A stretch of DNA of 64,000 nucleotides from SIG440 sp045586925 (GCA_045586925.1 JAZNBG010000035.1:1-64000), one strand, 5' to 3'; counted from the first letter of the stretch, positions 7,403 through 17,036 are shown. Notes: a model not told the origin generated them from the sequence alone. A program made the numbers and translations.

Positions 7403-8563
7403 ATGAGTTACAAGAAGTTGTTCACATCCGAGTCGGTTACAGAGGGGCATCCCGATAAAATTTCCGACTTGATTTCAGATGCGGTACTTGATGCGATTTA
7501 TGCGAAGGACCCTCAGGCTCGTGTTGCTTGCGAGGTTACTGTGACAACAGGTTTGGTGGTTGTAGTTGGCGAAATCAGCACAAGTGCAAATATTGATGTA
7601 CAGGAGATTGTAAGAGAAACTGTCCGCGAGGTAGGTTATGACCGTGCAAAATACGGTTTTGATTGCGACACCTGCGGTGTTATCTGTGCTCTTGACAAGC
7701 AGTCAAGCGATATTGCAATGGGCGTTGATGACAATGGCGAAGGCCACGGCGCAGGCGACCAGGGTATGATGTTTGGTTTTGCTTGTGACGAAACCGAAAG
7801 CTATATGCCTATGGCAATTGACCTTGCACACAAGATGGCAAGACGCCTTACTGAAGTCAGAAAGAGCGGGCTTCTCCCATATCTCAGACCTGATGGAAAG
7901 ACTCAGGTTACCGTCGAATACAACGAGGATGGAACGGTTAAGAGAATTGACGCCGTTGTTGTATCTAGCCAGCATGACGAAAAGGTTGAAATGGCTGACC
8001 TTCGTGCAGATATCGAAAAGTGGGTTATTCGTGCAACGATTCCTGCGGAGTTGATGGATGCAGATACGAAGATTTATATTAACCCCACGGGCAGATTTGT
8101 TATAGGCGGCCCTCAGGGTGATTCGGGACACACCGGCAGAAAGATTATTGTTGACACCTATGGCGGCTATGCGCGTCACGGCGGCGGTGCGTTCTCGGGC
8201 AAGGATCCCACAAAGGTTGACAGATCTGCGGCGTATGCGGCACGTTATGTTGCCAAGAACGTTGTTGCGGCAGGTCTTGCAAAATCCTGCGAGGTTCAGC
8301 TTGCTTATTCGATTGGTGTTGCAAAGCCTGTATCACTTAGAATTGATACCTTTGGAACAGGTAAAATCAGCGAAGAAAAAATTTCCGAACTGGTTAGCAA
8401 GGTGTTTGACCTGACACCCAGCGGAATTATTAATACTCTTAATCTTAGAAGACCCATCTATAAACAGACAGCGGCTTATGGACATTTTGGACGCACAGAC
8501 ATTGACCTTCCGTGGGAGGCAACCGACAAGGCGGGCGTTCTTAAAGAAATGGCAGGGTTTTAA
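7403..8563 (+). CDS. metK: S-adenosylmethionine synthetase
   Basis: A 386-residue enzyme making S-adenosylmethionine from methionine and ATP, in the cytoplasm. Family motifs are intact: GHPDK near the N-terminus, GAGDQGMMFG (about 115-124) and the glycine-rich GGGAFSGKD loop (about 259-267). Length is normal. ATG is preceded by TAGGAGGAAG. It has its own consensus promoter at 7311 and a hairpin downstream, so it is probably transcribed alone. Confidence 0.97.
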   Translation: MSYKKLFTSESVTEGHPDKISDLISDAVLDAIYAKDPQARVACEVTVTTGLVVVVGEISTSANIDVQEIVRETVREVGYDRAKYGFDCDTCGVICALDKQSSDIAMGVDDNGEGHGAGDQGMMFGFACDETESYMPMAIDLAHKMARRLTEVRKSGLLPYLRPDGKTQVTVEYNEDGTVKRIDAVVVSSQHDEKVEMADLRADIEKWVIRATIPAELMDADTKIYINPTGRFVIGGPQGDSGHTGRKIIVDTYGGYARHGGGAFSGKDPTKVDRSAAYAARYVAKNVVAAGLAKSCEVQLAYSIGVAKPVSLRIDTFGTGKISEEKISELVSKVFDLTPSGIINTLNLRRPIYKQTAAYGHFGRTDIDLPWEATDKAGVLKEMAGF

Positions 8564-8605
8564 AATTCTGCTGCTCTGCGGAGCAGAAAGAAAATGATAA
8601 AATAT

Positions 8606-8638
8606 AAAAGATCTGTCATACTTTAGGCAGGTCTTTTG
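8606..8638 (+). terminator. Terminator after metK
   Basis: Stem AAAAGATCTG / CAGGTCTTTT with one mismatch, preceded by a second small hairpin (CTGCTCTGCGGAGCAG) just after the stop codon. Confidence 0.65.
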
Positions 8639-8684
8639 CTTTAAAGTGGTAAAGCACCGGATGCTTCCCAGAGAGGATTACAAA

Positions 8685-9284
8685 ATGGATTATTATGTTT
8701 CACCCCTTCAAAATCTTATAGACGAATTTCAAAAGCTTCCCGGAATCGGCAACAAAACCGCGCAACGTCTTGCGTATTATGTGCTTAATATGCCAGAGCA
8801 GTCGGCTAATCGTTTTGCAAATGCGATTGTTGATGCAAAGAAAAAGATTACCTATTGTAAGGTGTGTCAAAACTTTTCTGATCGTGAAGAATGTTCGGTT
8901 TGCAGCAATCCCGCCCGTGATAAGGGTGTTATTTGTGTTGTTGAAAATCCCCGTGATGTAATTCAGATGGAAAAAACGAACGAGTTCAAGGGCACATATC
9001 ACGTTCTTCATGGCGCGATTTCGCCAATGGATAACGTAGGTCCCGAGGATATACGAATAAAAGAACTGATGGCAAGGATTACCTCTGGCGAGGTAAGAGA
9101 GGTTATTATGGCAACCAACCCCAATTTAGAGGGCGAAACAACGGCGATGTATATTTCAAAGCTGATAAAGCCTTTTGGAGTAAAGGTGACAAGAATTGCT
9201 CACGGCGTGCCTGTGGGCGGTGAGCTTGAATATGCCGACGAAATAACTTTGGCAAGGGCACTTCAATGGCGGATTGAGTTATGA
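8685..9284 (+). CDS. recR: Recombination protein RecR
   Basis: A 199-residue protein acting with RecF/RecO to load RecA at single-strand gaps. It has an N-terminal helix-hairpin-helix (FQKLPGIGNKTAQRLAYYVL), a four-cysteine zinc finger (CKVC...CSVC, about 57-72) and a Toprim domain (VVENPRDV and following). I chose the ATG at 8685 (MDYYVSPLQ, RBS AGAGAGG) because it matches the usual RecR start. The upstream in-frame start at 8646 would add 13 unusual residues. The stop overlaps the next gene by 4 bp, so the two are translationally coupled. Confidence 0.95.
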   Translation: MDYYVSPLQNLIDEFQKLPGIGNKTAQRLAYYVLNMPEQSANRFANAIVDAKKKITYCKVCQNFSDREECSVCSNPARDKGVICVVENPRDVIQMEKTNEFKGTYHVLHGAISPMDNVGPEDIRIKELMARITSGEVREVIMATNPNLEGETTAMYISKLIKPFGVKVTRIAHGVPVGGELEYADEITLARALQWRIEL

Positions 9285-10060
9285 TGAAGGAAAAGATTCG
9301 TGAATTTGCTAAGACGCTTGGACTGCAGAAGGTAGGCTTTTCGGATAATGCGGTGGTTGTATTGTTCCCTTATTTCGTTAAGGGCGAGGAAGGCAACATT
9401 TCAATGTACGCACGGGGGCTTGATTATCACCGCATTGCAGAGGCTAAACTGAAACGGCTGGAGAGCTTTTTGCAGACTTTAGGTGCCACAGAAACTCTTA
9501 TTCACGCAGACAAGGGTACACTTGACGACCGTCGGGCGGCATATGATGCGGGGCTTGGCTTTTTTGGAGAAAACGGAATGTTGATTTGCCGCGAATATGG
9601 CTCGTATTTCTTTATCGGGCAGGTGGTGCACAATCTGCCGATTAAATGTGATACTCCACAGACTGAAAAATGTCTGGCGTGCGGAGCGTGCAAAAGGTTC
9701 TGCCCCGGTGGAGCTTTAGGCGAGGATGGGTTTAAAATTGATAAATGCCTATCACAGATTTCGCAGAAAAAGGGAGAGCTTTCTGCTTATGAACAGAAGC
9801 TTTTAAAGGAGAATGGTCTTTGCTGGGGCTGTGATGTATGTCAGGCGGTTTGTCCTCACAATAAGGATTTGCAAACCACGGCAATGCCCGAATTTTGTGA
9901 AAGACGAATAATCCGACTTAAACCTGAAGATTTAGAGGGCTTAAGCAATCGTGAGTTTAAAGATAAATTTGGCGAATATGCGTTTTCGTGGCGTGGCAAA
10001 GGCGTGCTCGAAAGGAATTTGAAGATATTGTTTTCTCAAATGGAGGGCATAAATGAATAA
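9281..10060 (+). CDS. QueG-like (epoxyqueuosine reductase family) iron-sulfur protein
   Basis: A 259-residue protein with the QueG core. An N-terminal cobalamin-binding-type domain contains the conserved Asp in DKGTLDDRRAAYDAGLGFFG. Two 4Fe-4S motifs follow, CLACGACKRFCP and CWGCDVCQAVCP (about 130-195). QueG reduces epoxyqueuosine to queuosine in tRNA. The protein is about 120 residues shorter than typical QueG because the C-terminal HEAT-like region is missing. It could be a short QueG or a relative with another substrate. It overlaps recR by 4 bp and the next gene by 8 bp. Confidence 0.75.
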   Translation: MMKEKIREFAKTLGLQKVGFSDNAVVVLFPYFVKGEEGNISMYARGLDYHRIAEAKLKRLESFLQTLGATETLIHADKGTLDDRRAAYDAGLGFFGENGMLICREYGSYFFIGQVVHNLPIKCDTPQTEKCLACGACKRFCPGGALGEDGFKIDKCLSQISQKKGELSAYEQKLLKENGLCWGCDVCQAVCPHNKDLQTTAMPEFCERRIIRLKPEDLEGLSNREFKDKFGEYAFSWRGKGVLERNLKILFSQMEGINE

Positions 10061-11378
10061 AAATGACATTTTTGAAATAGAAATAACAGGAACAACCGAT
10101 CAGGGCGATGGCGTAGGCCGGGCCGAAGGTATGGCGGTGTTTGTTCCTTATGCACTTATGGGCGAGGTTGTGCGAGTTATAATTGTCAAGGTAATGAAAT
10201 CCTTTGCATACGGCAAGCTGATGGAGGTAATATCCCCGTCACAGCACAGAATCAAAGCCGAGTGCGAGTATTTTTATAAATGTGGCGGATGTCGGTTCTG
10301 GAATGTTGAATACTCTCAGGAACTTGAATACAAACGACAGAATGTTAAAGATTGTCTGGAGCGGATTGGCAAGATTTATATTGATGTTCCCGAAACATTG
10401 GGATGCCTGAACTGCAGGGGTTACCGCAATAAAGGGCAGTTCCCCGTCAGCAAGGATGGTATTGGTATTTATGCCCAAAACAGCCACAGGGTTATTGATG
10501 TTGACAGGTGCATTATTCAGGGTGACGAAAACCCTCAGGTCTTGTCTGCTGTTCGTGAGTGGATGACCGAGTGCGGTGTGGAGCCATATAATGAGGAAAA
10601 CCATTCAGGGTGTATTCGGCATATTTATACCAGATGTGCACAATCGGGTGTTATGGTGTGCATTGTCACAAGAACAGAGGCTATTCCTTGCCGTGAAAGG
10701 CTGGTTGAAATTCTTCGCCAAAAGGTTGAAGGACTTTCGGGTGTCATTCACAATATGAATGAAAAGCAAACAAATGTTGTTCTTGGCAGACGGTTCAGGA
10801 CGCTCTGGGGAGAGGATTATTTAATTGACAGCATCGGGCACTGCAAATTCAAGTTGTCACCGCTTTCTTTCTATCAGGTAAACAATGCCCAGACAAAGGT
10901 TTTATATGACAAGGTAGCAGAGTTTACACAACTGAACGGATGCGAGGTTGTGTGGGATTTATATTGCGGCATCGGTACAATCGGTCAGTATCTTGCAAAA
11001 GATGCAAAGAAAATCGTGGGTTGCGAGGTTGTTCCTCAGGCGATTGAAAATGCTAAAGAAAATGCAAGGCTCAACGGGATTGAAAATACCGAGTATTATT
11101 GTGGAACAGCAGAAGAGATTGCACCAAAGCTAAATGGCGAAAGACCGGATGTTGTTATTCTTGACCCGCCAAGAAAGGGATGTGAGGAAAGCCTGCTTAA
11201 AACTGTTGCAAAAACCGGTGCAAAGCGGATTGTATATGTTTCCTGCAAACCTTCAACTTTGGCAAGAGATTTGAAAATTCTTGAGGAGCTGGGCTATAAA
11301 GTCCAAAAGGTTCAACCGGTTGATATGTTCCCCAGGACGCATCATGTTGAGTGCGTCGTGCGACTATATCGGGAATAA
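10053..11378 (+). CDS. 23S rRNA (uracil-5-)-methyltransferase, RlmD/RlmCD family
   Basis: A 441-residue RNA methyltransferase. It begins with a TRAM domain (1-60) and an iron-sulfur cysteine set (CEYFYKCGGCRFW). Its C-terminal Rossmann domain carries DLYCGIGTIGQYLA (SAM site), ILDPPRKGC (the active-site motif) and the catalytic Cys in YVSCKPSTLARDL. Members methylate C5 of U1939 and/or U747 of 23S rRNA, and Firmicutes often use one enzyme for both. Which uridine is used cannot be told here. The start overlaps the preceding gene by 8 bp. Confidence 0.9.
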   Translation: MNKNDIFEIEITGTTDQGDGVGRAEGMAVFVPYALMGEVVRVIIVKVMKSFAYGKLMEVISPSQHRIKAECEYFYKCGGCRFWNVEYSQELEYKRQNVKDCLERIGKIYIDVPETLGCLNCRGYRNKGQFPVSKDGIGIYAQNSHRVIDVDRCIIQGDENPQVLSAVREWMTECGVEPYNEENHSGCIRHIYTRCAQSGVMVCIVTRTEAIPCRERLVEILRQKVEGLSGVIHNMNEKQTNVVLGRRFRTLWGEDYLIDSIGHCKFKLSPLSFYQVNNAQTKVLYDKVAEFTQLNGCEVVWDLYCGIGTIGQYLAKDAKKIVGCEVVPQAIENAKENARLNGIENTEYYCGTAEEIAPKLNGERPDVVILDPPRKGCEESLLKTVAKTGAKRIVYVSCKPSTLARDLKILEELGYKVQKVQPVDMFPRTHHVECVVRLYRE

Positions 11379-11417
11379 TTTTAGCTCACTTAAATAATCT
11401 ATGCTTTGGAGGTAATT

Positions 11418-12551
11418 ATGAAAGCAAATACAACACAATCAAATAATAAAAGAACCAGAAATAGTGCTATTGAGTTGTTGCGTATTTTTTCTATGTTCGC
11501 AATTGTTTTGTGCCATTTTGCAACACATGGAAGCTTTAGGTTTTCATCACAAAGCATTACAATACCACGTCTTTGGTGGAGTTTTATTGAAATGGGCGGA
11601 AACTTCGGCGTTGATGTCTTTGTTCTGATTTCCGGATACTTTTTAATTGATAATAAAAACACATATTTTAGTTTTACAAAGACAATGAGAATTTGGGGGC
11701 AAATAGTTTTTTATTCCATTTTCCTTTTCGTGTTCTCATTTTTTATTGGGTATGGCAGGTTTAATCTGAGGAATATTATACAAACCTTCTTTCCGATTAC
11801 TTTTTCTACATGGTGGTTTGCCAGCACATATTTTGTGTTGTTCCTCTTGCATCCATATATTAATAAATTACTGCATAATTTAGAGAAAAAACAGTATCAG
11901 AAACTTTTGATAATTCTTACAATTTGCTGGTGCATCATTCCAACATTAACGAATAAAAAATTTCAATTAAGTCCGTTGCTGGAATTTGTTTATTTATATT
12001 CAATAGCAGGGTACATTAAAATATATGGAATTAATCATAAATTGAAAAGCAGTCACTGTTTAGGACTTTTTTGCATATTTACATTTATTACATATCTATC
12101 TTGTGTGTTCTTTATGGTTGCGGGAACAAAAATTGCATCTTTTTCGAACCACTCTCTATATTTTTATGAAAGAAATAAATTACCTACCCTTGCGATGGCG
12201 CTTTTCATTTTTATCTTCTTTATAAAAATGAAACCTTTTTGCAACAACGGGATAAATAAAGTTGCATCTGCAACATTTGGTGTGTATCTTTTGCATGATA
12301 GTCCTCTTCTTAGAAGGTTTTTCTGGATAGACATATTTAAAAATGCCTCATTTCAAAACTCCATTTGGATTATCTTTTATTCTATTGGTGTTTGCATTTT
12401 GATTTACAGCGTATGTACGCTTATGGATTTAGCCAGACAAAAATTTATTGAAGGACCATATATGAATCTTTTAAGCAAGCATCAGTCAAAAATTATAAGA
12501 CCAATTAGTTTTGTATATGATAAGGCAAGAAAAATTATCTTTGACGATTAA
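11418..12551 (+). CDS. Membrane acyltransferase, acyltransferase-3 (OafA/WecH) family
   Basis: A 377-residue protein with about ten hydrophobic segments. The family signature is at the N-terminus (SAIELLRIFSMFAIVLCHFA, with the catalytic His; then NFGVDVFVLISGYF). Members O-acetylate cell-wall or extracellular polysaccharides. ATG 11418 follows TTGGAGGTAATT, and the in-frame TTG at 11406 lies inside that RBS. It is more AT-rich than the flanking housekeeping genes. The substrate is unknown. Confidence 0.85.
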   Translation: MKANTTQSNNKRTRNSAIELLRIFSMFAIVLCHFATHGSFRFSSQSITIPRLWWSFIEMGGNFGVDVFVLISGYFLIDNKNTYFSFTKTMRIWGQIVFYSIFLFVFSFFIGYGRFNLRNIIQTFFPITFSTWWFASTYFVLFLLHPYINKLLHNLEKKQYQKLLIILTICWCIIPTLTNKKFQLSPLLEFVYLYSIAGYIKIYGINHKLKSSHCLGLFCIFTFITYLSCVFFMVAGTKIASFSNHSLYFYERNKLPTLAMALFIFIFFIKMKPFCNNGINKVASATFGVYLLHDSPLLRRFFWIDIFKNASFQNSIWIIFYSIGVCILIYSVCTLMDLARQKFIEGPYMNLLSKHQSKIIRPISFVYDKARKIIFDD

Positions 12552-12650
12552 TGATATTATAGCAGACCTCAACAAGACACGTCGAAACTTTAGTGCAGGT
12601 CGTGAGAATTGATCAAGAACTGAAATATGACAGAAAAAGGAGGCGAAAAT

Positions 12651-13178
12651 ATGAACACAGTTGTAATTTACAAATCAAAATACGGCTCTACCAAGGCCTA
12701 TGCCGAATGGATTGCCGAGGAGCTTGGATGCCCGGCAGTTGATGCCGAAGTTATCAACCCGACGGATTTTGATAAATACGATACAATAGTATATGGCGGA
12801 GGTCTGTATGCAGAAATGATTGCAGGCATCAGCCTGATAACAAAAAATATGGATAAGCTGAAAAATAAAAAAATAGCTGTATTTTCAGCCGGACTGACAC
12901 CTCTTGATTGTCGTGAATATTATGACAAAATGGTAATAGAGAAGAACTTTAAGCAAGGTGTTCCTTCGAATATAAAGATTTTTAATTTTATGGGCAAGAT
13001 GATAATTGATGAACTCAGCCTCCCGCATAAGGCGGCAATAAAAATGCTCAAAAAGGTGATGTCAGGCAAGAAAAACCCCACCGATATGGAACGCTTGCTG
13101 ATTGATTTATGTGATGCAGATGGAGATTTTACAAACCGTGATGAAATTGTAGCACTTGTGGAATATATAAAGGGATAA
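12651..13178 (+). CDS. Flavodoxin-domain protein
   Basis: A 175-residue FMN protein of the flavodoxin/HemG-like group. The phosphate-binding loop SKYGSTKAYAEWIAEEL is at the N-terminus, followed by the YGGGLYAEMI segment that packs on the flavin. It probably carries out cytoplasmic electron transfer. ATG 12651 has AAGGAGGCG upstream; the 8-codon longer version lacks an RBS. The next gene (TraX-like) lies 22 bp downstream. Confidence 0.85.
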   Translation: MNTVVIYKSKYGSTKAYAEWIAEELGCPAVDAEVINPTDFDKYDTIVYGGGLYAEMIAGISLITKNMDKLKNKKIAVFSAGLTPLDCREYYDKMVIEKNFKQGVPSNIKIFNFMGKMIIDELSLPHKAAIKMLKKVMSGKKNPTDMERLLIDLCDADGDFTNRDEIVALVEYIKG

Positions 13179-13200
13179 ACACGAAGGATGCGGTAAGCGA

Positions 13201-13893
13201 ATGAACAAAAGAAAATTCTTTACGGGAAATCAACTGAAAGTTATTGCTGCAATTGCTATGGTTATTGACCATATTGGTGCTTGCTTATTTCCCCAATTGA
13301 CTGTTTTGCGAATAATCGGACGGCTGGCATATCCTATATTTGCATTTATGATTGCAGAGGGCTTTGAACATACCAAAAACCGTAAAAAATATTTAATCAG
13401 AATGGTTGTTATGGCTGTGTTTTTACAGTTGGTTTATGCGGTGGTAGTGCGGTCGGCGTTTCAGTGCATATTTATAACGTTCTCGTTGTCAATAGTTCTT
13501 TGTATGCTTGCAGATAACGCAATGAAAAGGAATAATACAATTAATTGGGCTTTGTTTGCGTTAGCGGTGATTGTGGTGTGCTTTTACACAACTGTCTTGC
13601 CGGATATTCTGGCAGGTACAGGATTTGCAGTGGATTACGGTTTCTTTGGCGTTATGCTGCCGGTGGCGGTGTTTATGGCTAGGACAAAAAACGCTAAGCT
13701 GATTATATTTACTGTTATGCTATGCCTGCTATGGACGGTTTGTGGATATATACAGGGATTTGCACTTATGACAGTTCCGCTTATTGCGATGTACAATGGC
13801 GAAAGAGGAAGACGGAGATTAAAAAACTTCTTTTACATCTTTTATCCGGTGCATATGGCGGTCATTTATCTGATACAGCTTTTTATAAATTGA
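13201..13893 (+). CDS. TraX-like integral membrane protein
   Basis: A 230-residue protein with about seven membrane helices. It shows the TraX family opening (QLKVIAAIAMVIDHIG and GRLAYPIFAFMIAEG). F-plasmid TraX acetylates pilin. Chromosomal Firmicute homologues are common and uncharacterised, and may acylate surface molecules. It follows the flavodoxin gene by 22 bp. No conjugation genes are nearby, so a mating role is unlikely. Confidence 0.8.
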   Translation: MNKRKFFTGNQLKVIAAIAMVIDHIGACLFPQLTVLRIIGRLAYPIFAFMIAEGFEHTKNRKKYLIRMVVMAVFLQLVYAVVVRSAFQCIFITFSLSIVLCMLADNAMKRNNTINWALFALAVIVVCFYTTVLPDILAGTGFAVDYGFFGVMLPVAVFMARTKNAKLIIFTVMLCLLWTVCGYIQGFALMTVPLIAMYNGERGRRRLKNFFYIFYPVHMAVIYLIQLFIN

Positions 13894-13923
13894 ATACACA
13901 TAGAATAATACGGAGGATTAAAA

Positions 13924-14718
13924 ATGGAAACAGGAATAAATTTGTTTTGTTACGGAGACAAAAGTGTACTTGATATATCCGAACAGGTTAAACTGATGAA
14001 GGAAAATGATTTTACTCATACCTTTATAATGGCAGACCATCCGCACCTTGACGCTGCTGTGGTAGACAAGGTTAAGCGCGCCGGGATTACATTTGACACA
14101 CTCCACGCACCATTTTACGGAATTAATGATATGTGGAAGGAAGGTATCGACGGCGACGAAATGCTGCAAAGGCTTGTTGAATGTATCCGGAAATGTGCAG
14201 ACTTTGATATCCCTGTTGCGATTGTACATTTGTCATCGGGCAAGCCTGCTCCGGTAATTAGCGATATAGGCAACAGCCGGTTTGCTCGGCTGATTGAAAA
14301 AGCGCGGGAGAAAAATATAACATTGGCGTTTGAAAATCAGCGTTTTGTTGCAAATCTTGCGTCTGTGATGGAACAACACGCAGATGCCGGTTTTTGCTGG
14401 GATGTTGGTCATGAGGGCTGTTTTACAAAAGGAATACATTTTATGAACCTGTTTGGCAATAGGCTGACGGCGGTTCATCTGCATGACAACCATCACTTGC
14501 CCGATGAGGATGAACACCTTATACCATTTGACGGAATTTGCGACTATTCCCATATTGCAGAAACTTTGATTCACTATAATTTTAGTGGGACAGTAATGCT
14601 TGAGGTGTTCAGGTCAGAAAGCGATAAATATATAAATTTTACGGCAAAGGAATATTATAAACACGCAGGAGAGGCTGCAAAAAAGCTTGTCAGCCTGATA
14701 GAGAGCAAAAAACAATGA
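13924..14718 (+). CDS. Sugar phosphate isomerase/epimerase-like TIM-barrel protein
   Basis: A 264-residue protein of the xylose-isomerase-like/AP endonuclease 2 barrel family. Metal-ligand motifs are spread along the barrel: HAPFYGIND, AFENQR, CWDVGHEG and VHLHDNH. The family includes sugar epimerases and isomerases, and the substrate cannot be told. RBS GGAGGATTAAAA. It ends 5 bp before a terminator. Confidence 0.8.
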   Translation: METGINLFCYGDKSVLDISEQVKLMKENDFTHTFIMADHPHLDAAVVDKVKRAGITFDTLHAPFYGINDMWKEGIDGDEMLQRLVECIRKCADFDIPVAIVHLSSGKPAPVISDIGNSRFARLIEKAREKNITLAFENQRFVANLASVMEQHADAGFCWDVGHEGCFTKGIHFMNLFGNRLTAVHLHDNHHLPDEDEHLIPFDGICDYSHIAETLIHYNFSGTVMLEVFRSESDKYINFTAKEYYKHAGEAAKKLVSLIESKKQ

Positions 14719-14722
14719 TAAA

Positions 14723-14751
14723 GGGGCTGTCTGTTTAAACAGACAGCTATC
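14723..14751 (+). terminator. Terminator between TIM-barrel gene and spoIIP
   Basis: Near-perfect palindrome GGCTGTCTGTTTAAACAGACAGCT followed by a short T-rich stretch. Confidence 0.75.
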
Positions 14752-14758
14752 TTTATGT

Positions 14759-14787
14759 GCATATATCTGTATTTAAATTCATATAAT
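14759..14787 (+). promoter_or_regulatory. Candidate sigma-E promoter of spoIIP
   Basis: GCATATA (14759-14765), a 14-bp spacer and CATATAAT (14780-14787). This fits the mother-cell sigma-E pattern. spoIIP is known to be sigma-E dependent in Bacillus. Confidence 0.5.
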
Positions 14788-14820
14788 TAAACATCCTACT
14801 TGCGAGAAAGGAAATACAGA

Positions 14821-16023
14821 ATGAAACGATACAGAGCCGTAATAATTGACGGAAAAAAGATTATAAGACGAGGGCTGCAAATTGGCATAATGATGGTTGT
14901 TGCAAGCCTTGCCCTTGTTAATATAAAAATTGCAGACATCCAATGGAATGTCCCTGACGGTCGGCAAATCATCAGCGAAAGCATACCGGCAATTCATGGG
15001 GGTAACGACGAAGGCGGGCTGGCGATTTCAGGCGTTCTTAAGAAGATATTCAGTTTTGTTATGACAATTGACCCAAATGACGAAAGAACGGTAATTTTTT
15101 CGGAGCTGCCTGTTGTCCGTGCGGTAAGCGGTGGTTATCTTGCAAGACTGGCAAATGAAGCTGTTGAGGGGGCATATAGCCACAAGAATACTGATAATAG
15201 TCAAGGAACGGCTGAAACGCCAATTTCCCAAGAAAATCAATATCCGATAAAAGAGATTGATTCAAGTCAGGCAAAGGCGTTGGGTAAAAATTCAGGAAAG
15301 ATACTTATTCGCAACGAAACAACATATAGCATAAATGTTGACGAAATGCTAAAAGCTCCTCTCACATTTGATATGAAGGGAAATGCCCCCAAAATTCTGA
15401 TAGTACATACACATGGCACCGAATGCTATTCCCCTGAAGGCGCAGAAACCTATCAGGCAGATAAAAGCGACCGCAGCCTTGACAAATCCCAAAATGTGGT
15501 CAAGGTGGGTGAGGCGATGAAACAAATCTTTGAGGAACAAGGCATTTCTGTCATTCATGACACCACGCTGCACGACCATCCTGACTTCAACGGCTCCTAC
15601 GAGAATTCCCGCAAGACGGTCGAAGGCTATTTATCAAAATACCCGAGCATATGTATGGTGCTTGATATTCACCGTGATGCCTTTGTATACGAGGATGGCA
15701 GCAAGGCAAAATTCATTTCCGAAATAGATGGCAAAAAGGTTGCCCAGCTTATGTTTGTTGTGGGAAGCGACGCCGGTGGACTTGAGCATCCTAACTGGCG
15801 TGAAAATATGAAGCTGGCACTTAAACTGCAAAATCACATCAACGGCGACTACCCAACGCTGATGCGTGGTGTAAATCTGCGCACCGAAAGGTTTAACGGG
15901 CATACTACCTGCGGCAGTATGATAATTGAGGTGGGCAGCAGCGGTAATACCCTTTCTGAAGCCGTAGACGGAGCAAAATACGGAGCCTCAGCAATTGCCG
16001 AATATTTAAACACCCTAAAATAG
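14821..16023 (+). CDS. spoIIP: Stage II sporulation protein P (peptidoglycan amidase/endopeptidase)
   Basis: A 400-residue mother-cell enzyme that cuts septal and lateral peptidoglycan with SpoIID so the forespore can be engulfed. One N-terminal membrane helix (about 18-40) is followed by a low-complexity linker and the zinc-amidase domain (about 190-400). Active-site features are VHTHGTECY, LDIHRDAF and the catalytic Glu in IIEVGSSGNT. ATG 14821 follows GAAAGGA. The TTG at 14800 would add seven residues without an RBS. It stands alone between two terminators. Confidence 0.93.
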   Translation: MKRYRAVIIDGKKIIRRGLQIGIMMVVASLALVNIKIADIQWNVPDGRQIISESIPAIHGGNDEGGLAISGVLKKIFSFVMTIDPNDERTVIFSELPVVRAVSGGYLARLANEAVEGAYSHKNTDNSQGTAETPISQENQYPIKEIDSSQAKALGKNSGKILIRNETTYSINVDEMLKAPLTFDMKGNAPKILIVHTHGTECYSPEGAETYQADKSDRSLDKSQNVVKVGEAMKQIFEEQGISVIHDTTLHDHPDFNGSYENSRKTVEGYLSKYPSICMVLDIHRDAFVYEDGSKAKFISEIDGKKVAQLMFVVGSDAGGLEHPNWRENMKLALKLQNHINGDYPTLMRGVNLRTERFNGHTTCGSMIIEVGSSGNTLSEAVDGAKYGASAIAEYLNTLK

Positions 16024-16027
16024 AATA

Positions 16028-16059
16028 AAGGAGCTGTCGCAAAAAGCGGCAGCTCCTTT
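16028..16059. terminator. Terminator after spoIIP
   Basis: Stem AAGGAGCTGTCGC / GCGGCAGCTCCTTT with one mismatch and an AAAAA loop. It may also serve the convergent fumarase gene. Confidence 0.8.
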
Positions 16060-16164
16060 GGGATGGACGCAAAATAGTGCAGATTGGAAAAACTTAGGTC
16101 TGAGACTGTATGTGGATGCTGCGAGAGGCGAAGTTTTTTCAAAACGCAAAGCGTTTGCAATAAG

Positions 16165-17007
16165 TCATATCTCGTATGTCAGATGCCGTGTAACGTGGCA
16201 ACTGATATTAACAGCCACAGGCAGACCGGCAATGTGGGTAGGAAATGTTTCTACATTCACACCCAAAGCGGTGGTAATTCCGCCGTAGCCCTGAGGACCG
16301 ATATCAAGTGCGTTAATACGTTTAAGCAGCGTATCTTCAATATCTGCATAATATTTATCAGGATTGCTCTTTTGTATATCACGCAGCAATGCCTTTTTTG
16401 AAAGGATTGCTGCTTTTTCCATTGTACCGCCGATACCAACGCCTACAACAATGGGTGGGCAAGGATTACCGGATGCGTTCTTCACTGTTTCAACCACAAA
16501 GTCAAGAACACCGTCAAGCCCGTCTGATGGCTTTAACATTTTTATGGCACTCATATTTTCGCTGCCAAACCCCTTTGGAGCAATGGTAATTTTAAATCCG
16601 TTGCCGTCAACAATCTCGGTGTGAATTATTGCCGGTGTATTGTCCTCTGTATTTCCACGACGAATTGGGTCAGCGACCACCGATTTCCTAAGATAGCCGT
16701 CGCGATAGCCTTGCCTTACACCTTCGTTAATGGCATCATAAAGACCGCCACCGACAATATGTACGTCCTGTCCAAGCTCCAGAAAGAAAACAGCCATACC
16801 GGTGTCCTGACAAATGGGAACATCATTACGCCGCGCAATCTCGGCATTTTTGATAATATCACCTAAGATTTCTGCAGCAAGGGGATTATTTTCTGCATTC
16901 CTACCTTCTTTAAGAGCGTTTTCTATATCTTCGTTAAGATAACAGTTTGATTCTATACACATACGGGCAACAAGTGCCGTAATATCATTTGCATTGATTT
17001 CTCGCAT
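16165..17007 (-). CDS. Class I fumarate hydratase / L-tartrate dehydratase alpha subunit
   Basis: A 280-residue alpha subunit of the two-subunit 4Fe-4S hydratases. Cluster and substrate motifs are present: CQDTGMAVFFLELGQDVHIVG, NPCPPIVVGVGIGGTMEKA and DIGPQGYGG. It converts fumarate and malate (or dehydrates tartrate) only together with a beta subunit. The beta subunit normally follows directly, but here the gene runs into the convergent spoIIP and no beta gene is in the window. The start at 17007 is chosen for RBS TGGAGGAA; 17 upstream codons lack support. Confidence 0.88.
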   Translation of the reverse strand: MREINANDITALVARMCIESNCYLNEDIENALKEGRNAENNPLAAEILGDIIKNAEIARRNDVPICQDTGMAVFFLELGQDVHIVGGGLYDAINEGVRQGYRDGYLRKSVVADPIRRGNTEDNTPAIIHTEIVDGNGFKITIAPKGFGSENMSAIKMLKPSDGLDGVLDFVVETVKNASGNPCPPIVVGVGIGGTMEKAAILSKKALLRDIQKSNPDKYYADIEDTLLKRINALDIGPQGYGGITTALGVNVETFPTHIAGLPVAVNISCHVTRHLTYEI

Positions 17008-17036
17008 AAAAATTCCTCCACAAACATCTTGTTCTA

